A DNA stretch of 17,250 bases, taken from positions 1 to 17,250 of the forward strand of contig SDOA01000090.1 of the NCBI GenBank assembly GCA_004524595.1, in the 5' to 3' direction. The notes below the pieces were generated by a model. That model was not told the origin of the DNA. It searched no databases and worked only from the letters and a program-made list of their open reading frames with translations. The position numbers and the translations under genes were made by a program. This document shows, piece by piece, positions 7,637 through 14,578 of this stretch. Position 1 is the stretch's first letter; every line of letters begins with the position of its first letter. The stretch comes from Candidatus Thorarchaeota archaeon (lineage in GTDB: Archaea; Asgardarchaeota; Thorarchaeia; Thorarchaeales; Thorarchaeaceae).

Positions 7637-9112
7637 ATGATGCTAGATATGACAACGACTGCACCAACTTCCGAGAGCAATACAGACAAGCTTCCAGGAC
7701 CATATAGAGTAGTGGCAGCCACGAGCTTTGGAGTCTTCCTTAGCGCTCTCGATGCATCGATTGTAAATGTTTCATTGTACACTATGGAAGAATCTTTTGG
7801 AGTTACTATGGATGCAATACAATGGGTCGTAGTTGCATACCTTCTCATTGTAACTTCAGCAATGCCATTAATGGGCAAATTTGGAGATAGATTTGGCAAG
7901 AAACAGATCTTTCAACTAGGGATGTTGATTTTCATCACTGGTTCACTATTTTGTGCAATGTCTCTTAATCTTCCGATGCTTGTTCTATCACGCATCTTTC
8001 AAGCGTTAGGCTCAGCAATGATTACTGCAAATGGGTTGGCTATTGTAACATATTTCACTACTCCCCAGAATAGAGGTCGAGCAATCGGTTTAAATTCAGT
8101 TGTTTTGGCAGCAGCGTTAGGTAGTGGACCTGTTCTTGGAGGTATACTTACTCAATTATTTGGGTGGGAGAGTATTTTCCTTGTTAACTTACCAATAGGA
8201 CTCCTAGGACTCTTTGTCGTTCAACATATAATCCCAAAGACAGAACGGATTCGTGAAACCAGATTTGATACTATTGGAGCTGCTCTCTTCTTCAGTTTCC
8301 TCTTTCTACTCATTTACTATGTGACTGTAGCAACTTCAATCAATCTACTATCAGCGACTCTATTCGTTCTTGGTACCATCATCACATTCATTGCTTTTGT
8401 TTTTAGAGAAAGAGCTTTCGAATCGCCAATCATAACAATAGAAGTACTAACTGACAAGAAAATCTCAGCAAGTATATTCTCTGCCCTACTTGCATATATG
8501 GCAATGGTACCAGTATCCTTCCTTCTACCATTCTACCTCCAGGAAGCTCTTGGATTCAATCAAGCAATGACTGGGATTTTTCTCACAGTTCAACCAATCA
8601 TGATATCAATTACTGGACCAATAGCAGGATTTGTGTCCGAAAGAGTAAGAGCTAAGATACAAACTGTAGCCGGTCTCTTATGTCAACTACTAGGCCTTAT
8701 TGTTTTAGCCTTAGCAATACCAAATATCATACTCATGGCAATTGGAGTAGCTATTATGGGAACCGGACTCTCCTTCTTTAGTGTGGCAAATGGGAATTTC
8801 ATCATGACCTCAGCACCAAAGAAATACATGGGGGTTGTTAGCGCATTAATAAATCTCTCAAGGACTACAGGATTTTCAATAGCAACTGCATTGGCTACAA
8901 CGACCTTTGGGCTGTTTTTCTTGATCTTCAATCCTTTGAATATTAGATCAGGAGCACTCTTTGTCACCGCATATGGACAGGCAGTTCAATCAAGTATCTG
9001 GATATTTTCAGTCCTAGTTATTATTGGGGCAGTAATCTCATCTCTTAGAGGGACAAATCAAGCAGAAGATGAACGAACAAATAATGGCGAGTTGACTCAT
9101 ATGGAACTATAA
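7637..9112 (+). CDS. MFS multidrug-type exporter (DHA2/EmrB-QacA-like, 14 helices)
   Basis: This 491-residue polytopic membrane protein is a proton-coupled drug or metabolite exporter by family. LDASIVNVSL in the first helix (about 38-47) is the DHA2 motif D1. GKFGDRFGKK (about 79-88) is MFS motif A, LSRIFQALGSAM is motif B, and ALGSGPVLGGIL is the antiporter motif C. WESIFLVNLPIG then follows, typical of EmrB-like transporters. Hydrophobic segments suggest about 14 helices, and the C-terminal tail is short and charged. The start is uncertain: GTG 7634, ATG 7637, ATG 7640 and ATG 7649 are in frame and none has a clear Shine-Dalgarno site. The last six bases overlap the stop end of the convergent M48 gene. 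The substrate is unknown. Confidence 0.9.
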   Translation: MMLDMTTTAPTSESNTDKLPGPYRVVAATSFGVFLSALDASIVNVSLYTMEESFGVTMDAIQWVVVAYLLIVTSAMPLMGKFGDRFGKKQIFQLGMLIFITGSLFCAMSLNLPMLVLSRIFQALGSAMITANGLAIVTYFTTPQNRGRAIGLNSVVLAAALGSGPVLGGILTQLFGWESIFLVNLPIGLLGLFVVQHIIPKTERIRETRFDTIGAALFFSFLFLLIYYVTVATSINLLSATLFVLGTIITFIAFVFRERAFESPIITIEVLTDKKISASIFSALLAYMAMVPVSFLLPFYLQEALGFNQAMTGIFLTVQPIMISITGPIAGFVSERVRAKIQTVAGLLCQLLGLIVLALAIPNIILMAIGVAIMGTGLSFFSVANGNFIMTSAPKKYMGVVSALINLSRTTGFSIATALATTTFGLFFLIFNPLNIRSGALFVTAYGQAVQSSIWIFSVLVIIGAVISSLRGTNQAEDERTNNGELTHMEL

Positions 9113-10438
9113 CCCAAATTCATCTGCAATGAAGAGAATTCGCCTCCTGAAATCTGGATGTGCCAGGAGTAGTTGATTGACTCCAACTTCCATATCAAAC
9201 AACATCTTTGAAGGCTGATTTCTAAGCTTCTTAAGAAGTTCAATTATTTCATCGGATGAGAGACGCCTATCACCATCATAGTCAACCTTTCTCCAATCAA
9301 CCACTTGCTGGGCTCTAGTAGTCTCAGAGATTGGTTTTACATCATTACGTGTTTTTAATAGAGGCTCTAAAGCTGGAGTGACTGCTTCTTCTATTTGGTC
9401 ATCACTGAGAACTATACCATAGACATCTCGCATTTGTTTTAATCGTGTTGTTAGGAACACTCTGGGAGCAATTTGTCTGGCATTCTGTTCTTCTAAACCA
9501 TCCAAAGGATATTGAGTTATCATTTTCATTAGTTCAACATTTGAGATAGACCCGACTCTCTCAGGATTAAGTGATTCAAGCCAACGGATCTCATCAACAA
9601 GGACTGTAATAGCTTCAGCACGTTGTCCAAGTCTTATGAGACCATTTATTGCAACTTCATGACCAAGAACTGATGCTGCATGATAATCAGACATGAGTTC
9701 TGCTGATCTAGCAGCTTTCTGCATGAATAATCTGGAAACAATGGTCAAGACTCGTGAGAGGAGGAAGAATCCAATCAGGACCAATGCGCGAACTCCTGCA
9801 GCAAAGAGGTCTCCATCAATGAAAAGAGAGTTAGCAATTGCCAATATCAAACGCACGTAAATATACAGATAGATGATGTCTATGAAGAATCCGGGCATTC
9901 GAGTCAGAATGGTGACAAAGGAGTCATTATTCTTTATATGACCTAGTTCATGAGCGATTATTGCCTGAATCTCATCCTTGTTGAGTACATCAAGAACATT
10001 GCTGTGAACAACGACTATAGAACCAAGAAGTGGAAGACTGAATGTGTATGCATTTGGAAGAGGGGATGCCATCAGGTATATCTTGTTCACAGAAACACCG
10101 CTCTTGTTAGCCAAATCCTGAGTCCATTTAACAACATCATCTCGAGAGTATTTCTTGTGCCAGGGAATTTCTTCATCAAATCTGGGATACAACTCGATAA
10201 GGTCTGGTCTTCGTAACATCTGTCCTGCGGACACATATAGCATGGCTATTTGCATGACAGAGATGCCAATGAACAAGCTAGCTGAGATGAGAGGATTCGT
10301 TTGCGAAAAGTTAATTCCAACAACAAATAGATTAGAGTCATCCAAATAAAGCATTGACACAATTATAATTTGAATAACATCCATGACAAGGAAAGCATAA
10401 ATTGCAGTCCACTTTTCACGAGATACATCCTCTATCAT
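9107..10438 (-). CDS. Membrane M48 family metallopeptidase (HtpX-like) with EF-hand-like C-terminal loop
   Basis: This 443-residue zinc endopeptidase is related to HtpX/Ste24. The N-terminal half has two hydrophobic helices (about 10-32 and 50-71), a spacer, then the catalytic region with HELGH (His163, Glu164, His167). Two more hydrophobic segments follow (about 180-205 and 212-235), then ELMSD, where Glu247 is the expected third zinc ligand. HtpX proteins act in membrane protein quality control. The C-terminal region is longer than in bacterial HtpX and contains DYDGDRRLSSDE (386-397), a good match to a calcium-binding EF-hand loop with Asp at 1, 3 and 5 and Glu at 12. ATG 10438 is preferred over the TTG just before it; GAGG in the leader is eight bases upstream. 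The gene is divergent from tldD and convergent with the MFS gene. Confidence 0.9.
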   Translation of the reverse strand: MIEDVSREKWTAIYAFLVMDVIQIIIVSMLYLDDSNLFVVGINFSQTNPLISASLFIGISVMQIAMLYVSAGQMLRRPDLIELYPRFDEEIPWHKKYSRDDVVKWTQDLANKSGVSVNKIYLMASPLPNAYTFSLPLLGSIVVVHSNVLDVLNKDEIQAIIAHELGHIKNNDSFVTILTRMPGFFIDIIYLYIYVRLILAIANSLFIDGDLFAAGVRALVLIGFFLLSRVLTIVSRLFMQKAARSAELMSDYHAASVLGHEVAINGLIRLGQRAEAITVLVDEIRWLESLNPERVGSISNVELMKMITQYPLDGLEEQNARQIAPRVFLTTRLKQMRDVYGIVLSDDQIEEAVTPALEPLLKTRNDVKPISETTRAQQVVDWRKVDYDGDRRLSSDEIIELLKKLRNQPSKMLFDMEVGVNQLLLAHPDFRRRILFIADEFGL

Positions 10439-10479
10439 CAAGATAACCTCACGAATTCAATACCGTTATCTGTTTTGAA

Positions 10480-10490
10480 GTATATGGTAA
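10480..10490 (-). promoter_or_regulatory. Probable TATA box of the M48 peptidase gene
   Basis: On the minus strand this reads TACCATATA followed by CT. A start site about 26 bases on, near 10459, gives a leader of about 20 bases that includes GAGGTT (minus strand, 10450-10445) ahead of ATG 10438. The geometry fits a short archaeal leader well. Confidence 0.5.
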
Positions 10491-10522
10491 CGCATTGAGC
10501 TGAACAGGCTTGAAGGGCAATA

Positions 10523-10533
10523 GGAAAAATAAA
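10523..10533 (+). promoter_or_regulatory. Possible TATA box of the tldD-tldE operon
   Basis: GAAAAATAAAG is an A-rich TATA-like element preceded by a purine, as expected for a BRE/TATA pair. It would put the start near 10555 and leave a leader of about 40 bases. No Shine-Dalgarno site is visible before ATG 10597, so a start closer to the gene is also possible. Confidence 0.35.
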
Positions 10534-10596
10534 GTTCTTTCATAGCAGTCATAGGATTTATCACTCTGTTGTCAATCAAAAAAAACGGCGTTATTA

Positions 10597-12027
10597 ATGA
10601 AGGATGGCAAAGATTTAGCTGAATACTGTATTGAGTTCGGTGAAACACTTGGATGTTCATATGTTGAAGCCCGTTTTGTCAAGGACATAACACGAGGCTT
10701 GGCATATAGAAATGGTGAGCCTATATCGGGGGGATATTCACCCTTGTCTGGTATTGGCGTAAGAGTGCTTGTTGACGGGAACATGGGATTTGCCTCTTTT
10801 GATAGACTCGAAAGGAGTCTGGCTGAAGAATCCATTACTTCAGCTTTTAAGATGGCAAAGAACGCAAAGAGAAGACAGCCAATTGACCTAGGAGATCCAG
10901 TTAGTAACAAAGCAAAGTGGAAGATGGAAACAAAAACGCCCCTCACAGATGTTGATACAGATACGATTATGGAGTTTGCTAGAGATGTCAACAAACAGAT
11001 GGAAGGATTGGCATCTTATATTATGATGCTGAATTCAAAGGTGACCAACAAATACCTAGTGACTAATGAAGGAACTCAGATAGAGAGCCAGCAGTCCTAC
11101 ATCCTATTGTTCAATATCCTTACAGCTCAAGCGCCAGGGGGTTCTGAACAGAAATTCCTTGATCTGACACTTGCAGGGGGATGGGAACGAATTGAAGAAG
11201 CTAACTTGTTGGAGAACCTTAAGAGCGAGGTTGATCGTTTAAAGAGAGCCGCTGAGAAAGCTGTTAAGATTAATGAATTGATGCGCCAGCCCATTGACAT
11301 GATTGTTGGTCCGGAGGTTGCAGGGATAATTGCTCATGAGAATGTTGGCCATCCCAGTGAAGGAGACCGTATCATGGGTCGAGAAGGGGCTCAAGCAGGC
11401 GAGAGTTTTTGGAGAGACCTCAAAATAGGTGAATCTCGAGTTGGGTCTGATGTCGTGAATGTCAGCGAAAATCCAACCATCGAAAAGACATCAGGGTACT
11501 ATGTTTATGATGATGAGGGAGTCCAATCGAGAAAACGTGAACTAATTAAAAACGGTATCATCAAAGAACCTCTTCTCAATAGAGAATTCGGAACAAGATT
11601 CGGATTAGGTTCTAACGCTGCAGCAAGGTCCTCAGCGTATAATAGAGAGCCAATCATTCGAATGGCAAATACATACTTCGAAGCTGGAGATCATAGCTTT
11701 GAGGAACTTGTCGAAGACGTAAAACTGGGTGTCTACATGAGGAGTTTCCAAGAATGGAATATCGACGATAGACGCTATCAGTCAAAATATACTGGTTCAG
11801 AAGCTTATCTCATAAAAGATGGGCAACTCACAGATACCATGGTTAAGAGACCAGTCATGGAAACCACAAGTGTTGGCCTATTGAGTGCAGCTGATGCAAT
11901 TTCTAAAAACCTCGCCTTTGACTTTCCAGGAACGTGCGGAAAGAGTGATCCAATGCAAGGAGTTCCAGTCTATGCAGGAGGCGGAGAAATTAGATTCAGG
12001 AAAATCAGACTGGGGGGTGTAGGATAA
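10597..12027 (+). CDS. tldD: TldD family metalloprotease
   Basis: This is the catalytic subunit of the TldD/TldE (PmbA) heterodimeric peptidase, 476 residues and cytosolic. It has the family HExxxH motif in HENVGHPSE (His247, Glu248, His252), followed by the conserved GDRIMGREG stretch. The C-terminal GTCGKSDPMQGVP segment contains Cys447, placed where the family's third zinc ligand is expected. The N-terminal part has the usual LAYRNGE and GIGVRVLVDGNMGFAS elements. Known relatives degrade unfolded peptides through a narrow channel and in E. coli help mature microcin B17. The stop shares one base with the tldE ATG (TAATG), so the two are translationally coupled. ATG 10597 is the only suitable start, although no clear Shine-Dalgarno site precedes it. 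Confidence 0.94.
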   Translation: MKDGKDLAEYCIEFGETLGCSYVEARFVKDITRGLAYRNGEPISGGYSPLSGIGVRVLVDGNMGFASFDRLERSLAEESITSAFKMAKNAKRRQPIDLGDPVSNKAKWKMETKTPLTDVDTDTIMEFARDVNKQMEGLASYIMMLNSKVTNKYLVTNEGTQIESQQSYILLFNILTAQAPGGSEQKFLDLTLAGGWERIEEANLLENLKSEVDRLKRAAEKAVKINELMRQPIDMIVGPEVAGIIAHENVGHPSEGDRIMGREGAQAGESFWRDLKIGESRVGSDVVNVSENPTIEKTSGYYVYDDEGVQSRKRELIKNGIIKEPLLNREFGTRFGLGSNAAARSSAYNREPIIRMANTYFEAGDHSFEELVEDVKLGVYMRSFQEWNIDDRRYQSKYTGSEAYLIKDGQLTDTMVKRPVMETTSVGLLSAADAISKNLAFDFPGTCGKSDPMQGVPVYAGGGEIRFRKIRLGGVG

Positions 12028-13406
12028 TGGATAGGATTGACAAGGTAAAAGCAGTAGTTGACGAAGCTGTTGACTATGGTAAGAAAAAGACTGATGCCAT
12101 TATCGCACGTGCAGTCATGATAAAGGATTCACAGATTCGATTCTCACAGAGTTCTATTGATATCAGTAAAAGATGGGATAGTCTGCAATTAGAAATGTTC
12201 GTTCTTGTAAAGGGAAAGAAGACAGGTTCTATAGTCAGATCAATAGCATCTCATAATGAGATAAAACAAGCAGTAGATGACGTGGTATCATTTTCAGGGA
12301 TATTGCCGGATTCGATGTTCTTTGCAGGAATTGAAGAGAATGTCCATAAATATCCAAAGATACAGGATAGATATGATGAAAAGAATGATTCATTTGCAGA
12401 GCAAGCTCCCGAGATTATCAACTCGGTTATCGATCAAGCAGTAAATGAAGGTGCGAAAAGAGCTGCTGGAGCCCTGATGATACGAGAACAGCATTTCTGT
12501 TTCAGCTCCAGTCTGGGTCCTGAGGGATTTGGAAGATACTCAGCCTTCGATTTGAATATTAGAGCCTTTCAAAATGAACTGGATTATTCTGGTCAGGGTT
12601 TGATTTGTGGAACTATGCCGTCAAAATCAGAAGAAAGGATGTTAGAAGCTGGTGCTAAAGCAGGTCGATTATCAAAGCAATCAATCGGAGCCGTGCAAGG
12701 AAATCCAGGAATGTATGATCTCGTATTGACTCCAACTGTTGGTGCTAATGTAATTGGACAAATACCAGAATCAGCAAATCCATTCTATATCATGATGGGG
12801 TTGTCACCATTAAATGATAAAATGGGTGAGCAGATTGCCCCAGAGATTGTAACTACCTATGAAGACCCACTATTTCCTGGTGGTCTACAGAGCACTCCAT
12901 TCGATTGGGAGGGAACTCCTAGCAAAACAGTAAAAATCATTGATAAAGGAGTGCTCAAAGCTTTGGTACACAATACAACTACAGGAAGAATGTTCGAAAC
13001 AGAGAGTACAGGTAGTTCGAGAATGATAGATATTGGAAGCGGAACAAAGATGTTACTTCCTGCATCTTCAAACATAGTATTCGAAAATGGCAAGTACAGT
13101 ATTGATCAGATTCTCGACGTCGACAGACCAACGATATACGTGACCTGTAATTGGTATACAAGATTCCAGAACTATCAGACTGGAGAATTCTCTACCATTC
13201 CAAGAGATGCAATGTTTCTTGTAAGTAAGGGTGAGATGAAACCAATCAAGAATATGAGAATCAGTGACAACACCATGAGGATGTTAGCAAATATTGATGC
13301 ACTAGGAAACGATAGAACACAGATATTTTGGTGGGAAGTAGTGACTCCAACAATTATACCTACAATAAGAATTCGAGATTGTAGAATGACAGCTGCAACA
13401 CAATAA
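12027..13406 (+). CDS. tldE: TldE/PmbA family protein, partner of TldD
   Basis: This is the second subunit of the TldD/TldE peptidase, 459 residues. It shares the TldD fold but has no HExxxH motif, as expected for the non-catalytic partner. At the equivalent place it reads TVGANVIGQIPESANP, typical of PmbA/TldE. Other family elements are GALMIREQHFCFSSS and the C-terminal sequence with GEFSTIPRDAMFLV. The ATG overlaps the tldD stop by one base, which fits equal synthesis of the two subunits. The gene ends seven bases before the stop of a convergent small GTPase gene, leaving almost no room for separate terminators. An older name for this family is PmbA. Confidence 0.92.
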   Translation: MDRIDKVKAVVDEAVDYGKKKTDAIIARAVMIKDSQIRFSQSSIDISKRWDSLQLEMFVLVKGKKTGSIVRSIASHNEIKQAVDDVVSFSGILPDSMFFAGIEENVHKYPKIQDRYDEKNDSFAEQAPEIINSVIDQAVNEGAKRAAGALMIREQHFCFSSSLGPEGFGRYSAFDLNIRAFQNELDYSGQGLICGTMPSKSEERMLEAGAKAGRLSKQSIGAVQGNPGMYDLVLTPTVGANVIGQIPESANPFYIMMGLSPLNDKMGEQIAPEIVTTYEDPLFPGGLQSTPFDWEGTPSKTVKIIDKGVLKALVHNTTTGRMFETESTGSSRMIDIGSGTKMLLPASSNIVFENGKYSIDQILDVDRPTIYVTCNWYTRFQNYQTGEFSTIPRDAMFLVSKGEMKPIKNMRISDNTMRMLANIDALGNDRTQIFWWEVVTPTIIPTIRIRDCRMTAATQ

Positions 13407-13413
13407 AAATGGA

Positions 13414-13956
13414 TTATGTAGAATGGCGGAGTCGTCGTGATTCCGCTGCTGCAAACATAAACATCTCGGACACGCTCTCACCCGTTCGTGCAGAGGTTTC
13501 AAAATATTGTAAATGGAGAAGGTTTGCCAGGAGTCGTCCATCATCTTCAGAAATGACTGCCTCACCTCTCAGGTCTACTTTGTTTGCCACCAGAGAACCG
13601 CCCAAGAACTGCCCACGCTGAATGCATATCTTCTCAGTTAATGCTTCATAGAGAGGAGTAATCCGATTAAATGTGTCCTTGTTGGTCATGTCATAGACCA
13701 AAATGAGATGATGAGCGCCTTCATAGAACCGGTTCCTGAGTGCAGCAAAGGTCTCTTGCCCACCGACATCCACAATAGTTAGAACAACCTTGCCTTCAGG
13801 AAAATCGAAGGTGATAGCACTCAGGTCAGCAGCTATTGTGGCTGTATGTTCTTCTCTAAATTCATTCGTCTTATAGCGTCTGACAAGGCTGGATTTTCCC
13901 ACGCTTGGAGCACCCACGATGATTGCCTTGTATAACTCGACTGCCAAATTAGTCAC
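13414..13956 (-). CDS. Ras/Arf-like small GTPase (Asgard-type)
   Basis: This 180-residue single-domain GTPase of the Ras superfamily has all five G motifs. G1 is GAPSVGKS (15-22), G2 is Thr40 in HTATIAAD, G3 is DVGGQE (63-68, with Gln67 at the Ras Gln61 position), G4 is NKVD (125-128) and G5 is ETSA (153-156). The G3 form is Arf-like, whereas VYDMTNKDTF and the G2/G4/G5 motifs resemble Ras/Rab/Rho proteins. The C-terminus (RRLRHST) has no cysteine for prenylation, and no N-terminal myristoylation glycine is seen. GTG 13956 is the best start because it lies just before the first beta strand; the frame stays open further upstream only as antisense to the next gene. Many such GTPases are a hallmark of Asgard genomes. 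Effector and cellular role are unknown. It is divergent from a thioredoxin-like gene. Confidence 0.9.
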   Translation of the reverse strand: MTNLAVELYKAIIVGAPSVGKSSLVRRYKTNEFREEHTATIAADLSAITFDFPEGKVVLTIVDVGGQETFAALRNRFYEGAHHLILVYDMTNKDTFNRITPLYEALTEKICIQRGQFLGGSLVANKVDLRGEAVISEDDGRLLANLLHLQYFETSARTGESVSEMFMFAAAESRRLRHST

Positions 13957-14068
13957 CCACTTGTTCTTGCAAGAAAAGACAGTCAGTAGTTGCTTATCAG
14001 CATTATTCGTGTTGCATTTGGATACAAATCGAAGGGTTTTAGAAGAAATAAAAACCTTCACAAGGATT

Positions 14069-14536
14069 ATGATTGACTTTGAAGATATCAGGAAACGAAC
14101 AACAAATGTCAAAGGATACATAGACAAACTTCCTGACAAAGACAAAGATATTGTAATGGAATCGTATGAAGAGTACAATCTAAATATTGAGGCAGCCAAT
14201 GAGCTAAAAGACTTTCTCAAAGACCTCAAAGTTGTCATCTTCAGCGCGGCATGGTGTGGTGATTGTAAGAGAGCAATGCCAGTCCTACTCCATTTGGAAG
14301 AAAAGTATGGTCTCGATGCGATGGTGTTTGGTGAGATCAAGACAGATCCATTGAACAAGGATGTCAGGTGGAGAGTACCTCCTTCACCCCCTGAGATCAA
14401 TGAATGGGGTGCTACAGCTATTCCATGGTTTGAGTTCTTTGATTCAAAGGGAAACAAGGTCGCTACTCTTATTGAAAAACCGAAAGTGAAAGAGACACTA
14501 GAGGAGGAAATCCTCTACATACTTAAGAATAAATAG
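14069..14536 (+). CDS. Thioredoxin-like protein with WCGDC active site
   Basis: This 155-residue cytosolic protein has an N-terminal helical extension of about 50 residues rich in Lys, Glu and Asp, then a thioredoxin fold. The active site is AAWCGDCKR with Cys63 and Cys66, and the cis-proline segment is TAIPWFEFFD near 125. WCGDC-type proteins are a known subgroup of thioredoxin-family oxidoreductases, but the partner is not fixed by this motif. ATG 14069 is preferred: the open frame runs upstream to 13919, but that part overlaps the start of the GTPase gene on the other strand and has no thioredoxin features. AAGG at 14062-14065 is a close, weak Shine-Dalgarno site. A polytopic membrane protein gene follows 42 bases on and could be co-transcribed. 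Confidence 0.87.
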   Translation: MIDFEDIRKRTTNVKGYIDKLPDKDKDIVMESYEEYNLNIEAANELKDFLKDLKVVIFSAAWCGDCKRAMPVLLHLEEKYGLDAMVFGEIKTDPLNKDVRWRVPPSPPEINEWGATAIPWFEFFDSKGNKVATLIEKPKVKETLEEEILYILKNK

Positions 14537-14578
14537 CTGTCATGTGTTTAGGAAATAGGCCTTCAGGAGGAATAATTA

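Noticed and set aside
13409..13621. A 70-codon plus-strand frame after tldE
   Set aside because: It is antisense to the C-terminal end of the GTPase, Arg/Ser/Pro-rich as expected for a shadow frame, and has no Shine-Dalgarno site.
13919..14068. Upstream extension of the thioredoxin-like protein by 50 codons
   Set aside because: It overlaps the GTPase start on the other strand, spans the intergenic promoter region and adds no family feature. ATG 14069 has a weak Shine-Dalgarno site.
13414..14457. A 347-codon minus-strand frame that would extend the GTPase at its N-terminus
   Set aside because: The extra part is antisense to the thioredoxin-like gene and low in recognisable structure. GTG 13956 sits directly before the first strand of the GTPase fold.
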